NCBI RefSeq assembly: GCF_030272615.1
Contig: NC_081410.1
Coordinates: forward strand, 227,760,915-227,824,914
Reading direction: 5' to 3'
DNA: 64,000 nucleotides
DNA from: Cryptomeria japonica
Taxonomy: Eukaryota; Streptophyta; Pinopsida; Cupressales; Cupressaceae
Positions 19,872-30,652 of the stretch are shown piece by piece. Under the pieces are notes generated by a model. The model made no database searches. It was not told where the DNA came from and saw only the letters and a list, made by a program, of their open reading frames with translations. A program made the translations under genes and the position numbers. The number at the start of each line of letters is the position of its first letter. The first letter of the stretch is position 1.

Positions 19872-20237
19872 ATGGTTATTGGATTTTCTCTCTTGTATAA
19901 GGAGTCTTCGAATATTTGTGGACACACCCTTGATCTCCAAAATCTAAGGTTGCCAATTCCCAAGCACAAAGTCGCCATGGCATCTACAACACTGTTAGCT
20001 TCCCTAAAAGTGTGTCCTATTTCAGAAGTGTCAAGCCCAAGAAGCAGTTTGCAAACATCACTGATAATCCTCTCAAATCATGCATCTGTTAGGGAGTTGA
20101 AATCCACGCTTAATAAGATTATCCAGAGTGAGAATCTTATTATGCATAAACGTCCACCAAAAGAAGTTGATCTTAGGTATGAGTTGAGGGTTCCAAACAT
20201 TCCCCCAAAATCATGTATGTCTCCCCTCCTTTATTAG
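19872..20237 (-). pseudogene. LINE 3 ORF2 end: zf-RVT start fused to RNase H end
   Basis: Minus strand reads PQLIPKINFFWWTFMHNKIL and LTLDNLIKRGFQLPNRC (start of zf-RVT), then, with the middle deleted, LISDVCKLLLGLDTSEIGHTFREANSVVDAMATL, the RNase H C-terminus with its final Asp (VVDA). The same end occurs in LINE 7 (FREGNRVADALAA). An internal deletion has removed the zinc cluster and the first RNase H catalytic residues. Confidence 0.75.
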
Positions 20238-20322
20238 CAAATAGTCAGTCGAATTAACCAAGAAATCACGTTTCAATTTTTTAGTCTAAAAAATCTTATC
20301 CCCACTTGTGAAGAGTGGGATT

Positions 20323-20794
20323 TGTTGGTATGTGGTGACTGATCATGCAAGTATTGTACACTCGTTGGGCAGAGGTGTCAGCCTGAAGGACCGCCGTAAT
20401 GGAGAGCTGAACGCTACCCCAAAAAAAAATTCATGCGTGTACGAGAATACGAGAATATGAGAATACATGTACGAGAATATGAGTACAAGGAAAAGATTAA
20501 GAGAATATTATTTTAGGGTTAGGGTTAATTTTATTAATTGACTTCATATGTTGCCCTAAAAATTGCATGTTATAAGTGGTTGGAATAAAAAAAAACATTG
20601 TAATGGTGTTGTATTGATTTACTGGATAATAAGAAATGATTTGACGGTTGTGTTATGTGGATGTAGCCCATCTTGGGTGAACCATGTTAAATCTTTGTGT
20701 TATGTTGTGTTGTGTTTTTTCTTCATCTTTGTGTATTTAAATCTGCATATAGTTGTTAAATTGTATTTGCTTCGGATCTACCTAAACCCTAACA
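20323..20794. mobile_element. Solo LTR of a Ty1/copia-like element inside LINE 3
   Basis: 472 bp from TGTTGGTATG to CCCTAACA, with TGTT/AACA inverted ends, flanked by GGATT (20318-20322) and AGATT (20795-20799), a 5-bp duplication with one transition. The part GATGTAGCCCATCTTGGGTG to TTTGTGTTATGTTGTGTTG is typical of plant copia R/U5 regions. Removing it brings the LINE 3 RT C-terminal region and zf-RVT together. It also holds a short (ACGAGAATA)n-like minisatellite (about 20436-20490) and a two-unit TTTAGGG-like string (20512-20526). Confidence 0.8.
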
Positions 20795-22450
20795 AGATTT
20801 TGATTCACTACAAGAGTTGTTGAAGCATGGAAGGCAACTAAAGTAAATGTGGTTGGTTTTGACAAAACTGCACCATGTCTTTCCAAGATTTTTTGTGGTG
20901 AAATATAGTTTATCACTCGGGATCCAAAAAGGGTATGAGCCCTTTCGTTGATCTCTCTAAAATTGGGATGAGTAATCAATTACATGTCTCCTAGAAGCGA
21001 ATCATCTGCCCATCACCAATTTGCCACTTTATGCTCATAGTGATCAAATTTACACTTCTGATATTATTATTCCAAATTTTAGACCCACTAGGGAGTCTAG
21101 GAGTGGAAAAGGCTCTATAAAACTTTTCAAAGTTGAGGCAATTAGCACTCATAAAAATACTCCATTTTGATTTGTGCAGTGAAAAATTTCATCACATTTT
21201 GGATAAAAGTACCTTATTGAGTAAGTCAATACTTCTTAATCCAAGTCCTCCAAACTTCTTGGGGCAACATACACTGTCCCAATTGACCAAAGCCATTCAC
21301 TTATTTTCCTCTATCCTCATCCAAAAGAAGTTCTTTTGGATTCTTTCCAATTTCACATCAATGGATGCTAAGATTTTAAAGAGGGGGAGAAAGTAGATCG
21401 GGATTCCATGTAGGGAGACAACCAAGAGTTGTAATTTTCTCGTGCTACTTAATGGCTTACATTTCCACCCTACAAGCTTCAATTAAAGTATTTCCAATGA
21501 AGAGTTCCAAAATGAGTTAGTAACCTCCTTACCATAAGGGGTAGGCCCATGAAGGCACTCGAGAGGGCCGCACTATGATAGCCTAAAATATGTTTGATCT
21601 TGCACTAAAGTCCATCCCTTGTATGGAAGAAGTATATGTTGCTCTTATCATAAGTTATGTGTCTTGATGCTTTGGCATATTGGTTTAAAAACAATTTCCA
21701 CCTTTAGGGCTCTACAACTAAAGCTCCGCCAAACAAGATGGTATTATCCACGAGTTGCTACAAAACCAAAGGTGGGATAATTGAATTTGCCTTAACATCC
21801 TGCAAAAAGCCACTTTCCACCATATTCAGGATGTTTCTACCCAAAACTCTAGCCACCATTATGAAAAATTAAGGGGAAAGTGGTACCCTTACCTAAGCCC
21901 TTTTTCAGCTTCAAAGAAGTCCCCAAGGGTTCCATTAACTAGATAGAGTATTTCACAACGGTTACACATTCCTTGATAAGATCTAATAGGTTGTTTTAAA
22001 ACTCCATCTTCCTTAGTACTTTGAAAAGAAAATCCCATCTCACCCTATCATAAGCCTTAGAAATGTCAAGCTTAAGGACCATTCTCAGAAGGTCGCATTT
22101 ATCGATTGACTGAATGATCTGATGCTTTGAAATTGTAGCATCAAGGATTTATCTACCTAGGACAAACCCTTTTGGACTGTTGTTAATCATTCTATCAAGC
22201 ATTGGTTTAATTATATTGATCAAGACTTTAGAAAAGATCTTATCAACCGTGTTACATAGACTAATAGGTCTAAAGTCTGAAAGTCGCAAGGGGTCTGACA
22301 CTTTAGGAATCATAGCAATATAAGACTTATTCAATTTTCTTAAGATCTTACTAGTGCAGAAGAAGTCCCTAGCAGCCAAATTCATATCCCACAAAATCCC
22401 AGAATTCTTGGAATAAGGTCGAGGGAAAACCATTTGGTCCAGGTGACGTT
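20795..22450 (-). pseudogene. LINE 3 reverse transcriptase
   Basis: Blocks in order: KSYIAMIPKVSDPLRLSDFR (fingers), FRPISLCNTVDKIFSKVL, SPKGFVLGR, LKLDISKAYDRVRWDFL (motif A with Asp), then a motif C remnant LVDNTILFG, in which the second Asp of the normal F-A-D-D is Asn. Next come LVVSLHGIPIYFLPLFKILA and VNWDSVCCPKKFGGLGL (thumb and C-terminal region), and the HPNFREINERAHTLFGSRVI segment at about 20970. Frameshifts and stops throughout. It belongs to the same broad group as LINE 4 (RPIALCN, GFV-GR). Confidence 0.8.
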
Positions 22451-22989
22451 AAAGCACCCATAGACAATGTAGCAGACTTGACTTCCTCCACAATTATAGG
22501 TGCCATGACTTGAGCATTATCATTTGGACTCAGAGTCATAGGAACACTTTATACTAATTGATCCTCTAAAGTTGGATTCTGATCAATTTGCCCATCTTTC
22601 TATGCATTGTAAAAAAGTACCTAGAAGCTAACTCCCCAATTGAAGGTCATCCAAGATAATATTATTCATCTCATTCGCCAAGGACTGAATCGTGTTACTT
22701 TTTCTGATTTTTAGAGCCGATTTGTGGAAGAAGGCAAAATTCATGTCACCTTCTCACAGCCATTGGACTTGAGACTTTTGTTTCCAATAAATTTATTCCC
22801 TCTTGAAATTTTCTTTCCATTCACCTCTTATAGCTTCCTCCATATTATGTGTGTTTTCAGATGATCACCAATTGCAATTTGTAATTGTATCGCTATTAAT
22901 TTAGGGTCAATCTCTTTTTTCTTTTTAAAATTCTCTCCAAATGTGAATTTGTTCCATCCTTTGACTTTGTTTCTTTATGATATTCAATC

Positions 22990-23720
22990 TCTAAGACACC
23001 TTGTACATAGCAATGCCTTGGATAGGAGTATTCCACCAACTTTGAATACAATTTCTAAAGTCTGGGTTTGAGGACCACAAAATTTCATAATGGAAGGGGA
23101 TGGGTCCTCTTGCTAGTTTATCTGCCCAGTCCAAAATCATAGGGTTAAGGTTGAAAACCATTCTAGGAAAGGCCTTAAGGGTGAAATTGTAGCCTAGATC
23201 CCAATTGGAGGAAGCTAGAAACCTATCTAGCTTGACTTGTATGAGATTGTCCACTTTCTTGTGGTTGGACAAAGTAAAAAGATGTCCCCTTAATTAAATA
23301 TCAAGAAGGTTCGTTGAGTTAATGAAATCGAACAGGTCTAACATGCTATTAGAATAGCTCACCGGCCCTCCCAACTTCTCTAAAGGGAATAGAGGGATAT
23401 TAAAGTCTCCTACAATGAACTAGTGGTCATTCGGAGTAGCCAAAATTTGAGCAAAAATATCCTCCCAAACAATTTTGTTGCCAGAACAAGTGTTTGGAGC
23501 ATAAATATTCACGAAACACCACAAGGCATGGGGAGAAGTAAGTATTATAGATAAACTATTAGCAGAGATTAAGATGAGACTTCTCGTGATATTTTGAGGG
23601 TCCCACATAGTGACAACACCACCAAAGGCTCAAGTAGCATCATTAATGAAAAAGCGGGATCCCAACCAAATATAGTATGCAACTTTTTGAATTCTCAAGC
23701 CTTCCTTTGCCTTGTTGGCC
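22990..23720 (-). pseudogene. LINE 3 endonuclease and linker
   Basis: Minus strand: KAKEGLRIQKVAYYIW, FGGVVTMWDPQNI (23608 region), FVNIYAPN, then KLDRFLASSNWDL (23220 region, the RLDR box), PRMVFNLNPMILDW in place of the SDHxPI box, and ILWSSNPDFRNCIQSWWN. The first about 20 residues of the endonuclease (SWNVRG, QE) are missing at the truncation. The SDH catalytic pair is replaced by NLN. Confidence 0.75.
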
Positions 23721-23724
23721 ATTT

Positions 23725-24165
23725 TTACATGGCATAGATCAATCCCTTGGTAAAGTGGCTTTTGTTGAGCCTGGCCATTTTTATCAAGCTCGCCCTCAAA
23801 AGAGGGTTTATGTTGAGATCAATTTAGCTGGTGATCAAAGATACTATTGATATTCAAATTGGTGGTATGTGTTATACCCAGAAGGTGCTTAATTTGAATC
23901 TATTGACTACTTGTTTCCATTGTCAATCTTCGGAATACAAGATTAAGGACTGCCACAACCACAGTCACAATCATAACCAGTGCAAACGCATGCGCAAACA
24001 CAACCCAAACTATCCTCACATTTCATTGTTTCAAACCCTATTTCTTAAGGGAAGGACAAAGATAATGATAGTGGTTCTCATTCTATTTGGGTTCATACCC
24101 CTCTACATTAACGATTTCAACACAACCTAATACTCTCCATCATTCATGCAACCCTTTTTGGCAAA
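23725..24165 (+). pseudogene. LINE 5 ORF1 C-terminal remnant
   Basis: End of the DUF4283 region (YVEINLAGD, then DTIDIQIGGMCYTQKVLNLN), then CFHCQSSEYKIKDC, a knuckle in which the His is replaced by Tyr (CAC to TAC). Beyond it lies a His/Asn-rich tail (CHNHSHNHNQC). Truncated at the 5' side by the element boundary. Confidence 0.65.
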
Positions 24166-24309
24166 ATGCAGATGGTGATCGTGCTCTTGAAAACCACAAA
24201 GTTCTGACTTTGGTCTTTAGAAAGATTCAGAATTCTTGCAAAATAGTTTCTTCTCTCTTGAGGATGAGGATGGCATGCAAGACATTTATTAATGAATTTC
24301 TTATCGTGG

Positions 24310-27300
24310 AATGTTCAAATTCTTACTAACCCAGTTAGGAAGTATTCTATGTGAGATACTCGGCAAAGATTTCCTAGTTTAGATGTTCTTTGTCTCAGAG
24401 AAATTAAAATTTCTTCGTTTCTCCTTGATGTTGCTTGTGTTATTTGGTTAGTTCGCTTGGTTTTTGCTTCAAACCACGAAATAGGCTAGGGAAGTGTCCT
24501 TACTATTCTTGTGCCGCATTGGGAGTCTTGCATCATGGTGCACAGATCAAATCCTACTCAACGAGTGGTCTAAATCCTTATGTCTGTTGACAATCATTCT
24601 TTTAGTATCATTAATTTTTATGCTTTGAATGATGCTCTTGAGAGATCTTATATGTGGTGGTGGCTTGCTGATTCTTTGTGTGTGATGATTTTAATATGAT
24701 GGAAGCTACCTCTAACGAGGAGGATTTAATTCCTTTTCGTTGCACAGCTGACAAATGGAAGGCATGGTTTTATATGAAAAATAAATTGGGTCTTTATGAC
24801 CCCAATACTGACCTTCGTTGCCCTAATAGTCTTCGGCATACGTGGAGTAATTTTCAAGCCGGTTCTGATAGAATTTTTAAATAGCTTGATCGTGAAATGA
24901 TTACTGCACAATCTTTCTTTTCTTTTGAGATCTGTCATGATCTCATGCTTATGCCTATCTCTAACGTCACTTTGTCAAACCACTTTTACAACCAATTTAT
25001 TATTGTTTGGCAAGTTGGTAATATTCGCCCACCTAGACTCGGTTTTTTTTAACACTTCTTTGTTGACTCATCCCTCCACAGTGGCTCACATTCAGCGGGT
25101 TTGGAATCTTGAAAGTTGTCCTACTTAGTCACATAGGTGGATTGACTAGTGCAATGAGGTTATCTAGTGCAGGATACATTTTCTCAAAATTTATGGCCAA
25201 CAGCTTGCCAATTTCCACTGTCGGTCATATGAAGCCACTATTAGAGATCTCTTCCATGCCATGGATTTGGTTTTTTTGCCAACCCTTTTTCTCCTACTCT
25301 CCATGTTAGGGTTGCAAAACTCTGCCACCAAAAACAAGTTGTTGACAGATTTGTTGCTCGAGGTGCTCAGATAAAAGCCAAACATCACTCGCTTAAGGTT
25401 AGGGACTACACCTCAAAAGAATTTTTTAAGGCTCTTCAAGCCCATCATTCCTCACCTAGCATTAAGAGCATTAAGGAAGGCCATACAACACTCTTTGAGC
25501 TACCGAATATTTTGTAGGTGTTTGTGTGTCATTACAAAAAGGACTTCACTACTCAGGACCCTTTCCTGGAAAGTGACAGAGCTCTTCAGGACTGTCTCTC
25601 TATGGTGCCTTCTCATCTTTTTGAGGCCCAAAGATCTTTTTGTGATCAAATGTTCACCATTGATGGTTTTAAGGAAGTACCTTTTTCCATGGTTGATGAC
25701 AAAGCTCCTAGTTGTGATGGCTTTGCTTGTGAATTTTATAAAGCCTTGTGGTCTTGTGTGGGACCTGACTTATTTAAAGTCTATCAAGAAGATTTTAACT
25801 CCCAAACATTAGGATAGTTAATTAACAAGGGTAACATTAAATTCATACCTAAAGTAGGAGCTTCGAAGCACATTTGTAACTGGTGGCCCATCGCTCTCCT
25901 CGATGTCTCGTACAATGTATCTCAAACCATTCGCTTCAAAAATTGGACATCTACTTCAAATTGTGTGTCCTGAGCAAACTAGCTTCATCAAATCTCGATT
26001 TATTCTTGACAATATCATTGATGTCTAAGAGGGTATGGAATGGGCTAGGAAGTTGAAGCAAAATCCCATCTTTGTCAAGATCAACTTTGCCAAAGCTCAT
26101 GACAGAATTTAATGGCCCTTTATTCTTAACAAGTTGCAAGCCCTTGGCTTTGAACCTCATTTTATTGAATCTGTAAACATGCTCTTCGATGATGCATCTG
26201 TGTGCATCACCATAAAAGGTCGTCAGCCTTCTATTTTCAGCTTACACAAATCCATTCACAAGGGTTTCCTTTTGGCTCCCTCTTTGAACGGTTTAGGGGC
26301 TAAAGGTTTCGAGTATCTCCTAGCCAGTGCTATTTCGACAAGTAGAGTCAGGGGGATTGCCCTACTTAATTCACCTTCGCAACTGGTCAATGGCCATTTT
26401 GTTGATGATTTTTTTTTAACTCTCATTGAAGATGAACAAAATGTGTGTGAGGCTCTTTAATGCTTTGATACTTTTTGTTTGGCTTTTGGTTCAACTATAC
26501 AATGGCACAAAACCTGATGTTATCATCAATCCTTTATTCAAGCTCCTTCTTGGATTCTTTATTACAACTGGAAGTGGATTGGTTGTAGAGAAATCTTCAG
26601 ATTTTTGGGTATCCCCTTTGCCTTTTAGGGTCTTTAGTGGATCTCGGGAATGCAATTTTGGCTAGAATTGAGAAAAAACTCTCATATTGGATCACCAAGC
26701 CGCTTCTGTTTGCTAGTAAATTTCAGATTTGTTCTAAGATTCTTGTTGTCACTTGTGTGTATTTCTCCTCTTGATGGGCTCCTTCAAAAGCCTCCTACCA
26801 CAAACTAGAAAATCTTATGCAAGATTTTTTATGGGCCTCTACGGCCTCTTGCACTAGCTTTCTCAAAGTAGCTTGGGAGTTTTGATGTCTCCTCAAGGAT
26901 TATGGTGGACTCAAGTTGTTTTCCACTCATAAGCAAGGTCTTGCTTTATGCGCCATGTGGGTCCTACGTGCAATCTCTGCCATAGAGCCTTGGAAGGTTC
27001 TTCTCAAGAATTGTATTTCTTCAAGGCATCCTATGAAGTGCCCTTCTTGGAAGGGGATAGGGTTTCAAACCCTTTTGGTTATGAAAGAAGTAGTTCAAAT
27101 TGAAAGCACTTTTGTTGCCAAGAGTATTTGGCGTGCCTGGGAAGCTGTCAAACTATGGCTTCACTGGAATGGTTCTAGATTTAGAGATGGGCCCTCTTTT
27201 AATCAACAAAATATATGATGGTCTCCTCTCATTTAGCCTCAAGGGCTCCCTTTGGCTAAAGTGTCTGGGGTTCATGACTTGTGCTTTCATAAGCGTGGCA

Positions 27301-28060
27301 TTCACACTCCTTGAGACCTCTTTTCTAGGGTCACCATGACCATTCGTTCTTGGGAGGATATGCAAGCTCAGGAACAGCTCATCCGGCAAGATCAATAGAT
27401 GTTTGATTTGGTCATGATGGCTCTGCCTTTGAATATGCTACACAAGTTGGGTATTCACTCAGTGAAACCCTAGTGGAAAGACTAGCATTGGTATCCCAAA
27501 ACTGCATTTAGTAGTTATAAACCACATCTGAGTTATCATTGATTTTCTATGCACCTTCCCATGGTGCCAATTTTGAACCTATGTTAGCATTTGCAATCTT
27601 CTCCAGCCACTTGGAGATGCATATTTCTTTCTATTTGGTCTTCTATTATTGAACACAAGCTTGCCCATTTTACTTGGTGTATTCTTTTCCAAGGATTGCC
27701 TTTGGGCGCTCGCCTGACACACTTGGGTATTCCTGGCCCACATCACCCTTTCTATGGGCAAAATGAATCTTTCATGCACCTTTTCTGGTTTTGTAGACGC
27801 ACTCAAGCCTTTTGGAGTTGGATCCATGATTTTTTTAGGCCTTTCAAACCTAAGCCTTTTTCTTGGCATATGGCCCTTCTGGAGGATCCTCCTAATTTGG
27901 CATGCTTTTAGGGTGGAGATTCTTTTTTCTCTTTATAAAGAAAAAAATGTTTTTATATTTACTCACAACACTCTTGATGTTAATGTTTCGCTTTATGCTA
28001 AAGCTTGTATTTGTAGTAATATGTTCTCCAAATTCAAGTGCAACCCAACAAGGTTGCTCT
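24310..28060 (+). pseudogene. LINE 5 ORF2 remnant (endonuclease, RT, zf-RVT)
   Basis: Endonuclease is weak, with many shifts. RT: KAPSCDGFACEFYKALW (normally KAPGPDG), INKGNIKFIPK, then FVDDFFLTLIEDE (about 26395) as motif C with both Asp kept and Ala changed to Val. C-terminal region: KVAWEF-CLLKDYGGLKLF and MWVLRAISAIEPWKVLL. zf-RVT at 27590-27905: LAHFTWCILFQGLPLGARL, GPHHPFYGQNESFMHLFWFC, RRTQAFWSW; the Cys of the first pair is replaced by Tyr (PFYGQ). Not functional. Confidence 0.75.
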
Positions 28061-29655
28061 AGAGGTGGCCCGCCTTCAGAAGCTTTTGGAACATTAGGGT
28101 AATGCTCCTTTTACAATTGCCAAAGTGCCTCCTAACACCTCAAATTCTCAAGACCAGTCTGTAGCTTGCAATCACCAACGTGGTCAAAGCTCCTCAACTC
28201 GTTGTTCTTAGACCTCGTGGTCACAAGCCCATTGCTAGTCTAGTGGCGGTCGTGAATTCAATAGGATGTGCTCCTCTTCCCCAATCCATGGGGTGGGGGG
28301 GTGGGTCTGCCTCTGACTAGGGTTTGGGTGATGTGGCTTTGCCCGCTGGTGGTGCTAGTGGTTGTCTTGCTACTAGAGATGGCAATGTTTGCCCAATTAT
28401 TCTAAGGCATTTGCATGCCTTGAGTTGGCTATTTCTTTACCTTGCAAAGATGAAGACAAGGAGGATATTGCTACTAATGAGAGTTGGTCCCTCCCGGATG
28501 ACACTCCTAGCCCTGTTGGTGTATGGGGATCCAAGGATGACAAAGATCCACCTCACCCTCCATGAACCACTGCTCTAGGCATGTAGCAACTTTTATTATT
28601 GCTTTTGTTATTTTGTCTCCAACCTCTACCTATTTGGATCATGAGGGGTAATCTTGTAATCCCCTTCCTTTTTTTGTGAATAGTGTACTTTAATTTATAT
28701 TAATGGTAATGGTTGTTATTCATCAAAAAAAATCACAATTTACTGAATTTTTTTTGTTAATTTGCACAAGAAATCATTGGTGAATTGAATCAGTTCTCAT
28801 TTGTCTCGGTTTGCTCCTAAAACACCCCTGACTTATAACATATGTGGAGATATTACTTAATTTATTTTAAAATTTAATTATTTTCACTAGTTAGAATGAG
28901 TAATTAGTAGAGATGGTTTATCAATTTGATATTATTAAAATTGAAATGATATTATGAAATTTGTGTTATACATAAAAAGGGTCAAGAAAAGGAAAACCTA
29001 GCAGGTACTACCAAATATTGAAGAGTAGATTAGAAGAACTTGAAAGAGATTCAATACCAAAGGCTTGAAGAGATAAGCTCTACATCAAACTTCATCAAAT
29101 AGGGAACTGTGATTTCTATATAGGTGGCTCATTAATTTAATATGAGAAAAAAGAGTTTTATAATTTTGTCATGAAGATAAGCAAAACAACTCACATACAA
29201 ATAGCTACTTTAAAGTAAAATCTACACCATCTAAATTTGAAAAATTATAGAAATATTCTCTCAAAAATTAGGTTTATAGTTTTAGAAAGAAAGACTAATT
29301 TCCCCCAACTTAGACAAATCTAGGAAAATTAAGGGGGAAAAAAGCATAAAGATAGCTTTTGTGAATGTTTTCTTTAAAAATCCAAAAAATAAAACTATTA
29401 GCATGTATATGCTTAAACCTTGCCTCTAAAATTTTTCTAATTTACACATTTGGTTGAAAATAATAATAATAAATTATTATAAATAATACATACATGTATA
29501 TGTGTATATATCAATGATGTAGATATACATAATTTAGATAAATTAATAGCATTTAAGTATATTAAAACTGATCTATTATTTTATAATCTCATGAATTTCT
29601 CATATTCATTTAAAATCGATATTTATTTATCTATTATTTATTCTATTATATAGAA

Positions 29656-29696
29656 ATGTGTGCGTGTGTGTGTGTGTGTTGTGTATATATATATAT
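29656..29696. repeat. (GT)n-(AT)n microsatellite
   Basis: GTGTGCGTGTGTGTG followed by TATATATATATA. Confidence 0.9.
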
Positions 29697-29845
29697 AAAA
29701 ATATCATTGTCAGAAGGGGGTTGTGGCTACTTATAACAAGTCATGACCTACTATACAAATCGTCCCTTATAGGGGTGTGACTTGCATATGCAAGTCACCC
29801 CACTCAAAGTGGCGAGCCAAACCCTTTACAAGACCACGACCCATG

Positions 29846-29846
<1 letters not shown>

Positions 29847-29895
<49 letters not shown>
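29847..29895. repeat. (TA)24 microsatellite
   Basis: Uninterrupted TA repeat of about 49 bp. Confidence 0.95.
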
Positions 29896-29897
<2 letters not shown>

Positions 29898-30367
29898 TAT
29901 TTTAAAAAATATTTTTTTCATGGTCAACCACACATATCACATAGTAAACATATAATTGCATTGATATACATTTATATTAAAAAATGTTCAAACATATATA
30001 AGAATTGAAGTTAAGAGTAAGACGAGAATTATTTGCAAAAATATGTATATAAGTAAATCAATTATTACAATTTAGTGTTCAGATCTGAAGGCCCTTTAAC
30101 ACAGATGATGGTAAAGTGGATTTGGTTATATGATTGTGTTCTAAACTCAATATTTCTTCATATTCCTATTTATGCCAATGAACTAAGTAGAAACATAAAT
30201 GTAGGATTTGTAATTACATAATTCACTTCTCATCAAACAAATTGGAAAGAGGAAAATAAATGATAATAGAAACATATGAAAAATGGTTTTTACAATGGTA
30301 AGACACAGAGATAAAATAGGAAGGGCTCACTTGATGAAACTCCTAATAAACACACTGTTAAGAAATG

Positions 30368-30379
30368 AAGTATGGTTGT
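30368..30379. repeat. Target-site duplication of LINE 2, left copy (AAGTATGGTTGT)
   Basis: Identical to 36607-36618 directly after the A-tail. Confidence 0.9.
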
Positions 30380-30652
30380 TTTCAAAAGTTCTAATGATAG
30401 GATGCGAAATATTGCGAATTTGGCGATTGCGAAGTAGGTCAACGGCGAAAGTCAGTGCGACCCTGTTGATGTGGACGCCCCCTGCGCACGTAGGCCAGAA
30501 ACTGTGGTGGAGGAGACCGCTCTCCTCCACGTGGTTTGAGATTCCTTTCTTGCCTTGTCATTTACTTTTCTTCAATTGTCTTTGCTTGCTAGTTGCCTGC
30601 GCTCGCATTTAAGACTGTACTACCATTGCATGAGCATTGCTCTCGACATTTA

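Larger units (their letters stand above)
17340..23720 (-). mobile_element. LINE 3: degraded LINE with RNase H and a third ORF, 5'-truncated
   Basis: Read right to left: endonuclease (23720 to about 23290), linker, RT (about 22450-21540), RT C-terminal region (to 20795), a copia solo LTR (20323-20794), zf-RVT start (about 20237-20090), RNase H end (about 20075-19875), ORF3 remnant (about 19860-17600) and a 3' end at about 17340 with GCTTTTAATATT, as in LINE 6. ORF1 and the endonuclease N-terminus are missing, the usual 5' truncation. Many stops. The 5' end abuts the 5' end of LINE 5 at about 23720. No target duplication found. Confidence 0.8.
23720..28732 (+). mobile_element. LINE 5: degraded LINE, 5'-truncated in ORF1
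   Basis: Starts inside the DUF4283 domain (GIDQSLGKVAFVEPGHFYQA), then the ORF1 knuckle (about 23910), endonuclease (about 24310-25100), RT (about 25500-26700), C-terminal region and zf-RVT (27590-27905), a G-rich 3' region and an A8 tail at 28725-28732. It is nearer to LINE 1/2 than to LINE 3/4 (NKGNIKFIPK, NWWPIALLDVSYN). No RNase H. No target duplication found; its 5' end meets LINE 3 head to head. Confidence 0.82.
28733..30367. other. AT-rich intergenic region with simple repeats
   Basis: No gene recognised. Holds a GT/AT microsatellite (29656-29696), a 20-bp perfect palindrome (29778-29797) and a (TA)24 run (29847-29895). Confidence 0.75.

Noticed and set aside
19872-20237. A 121-codon plus-strand reading frame
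   Set aside because: It is the antisense of LINE 3 zf-RVT and RNase H, which show clear motifs on the minus strand.
20512-20526. Interstitial telomere repeat
   Set aside because: Only two imperfect TTTAGGG-like units inside a solo LTR; too short.
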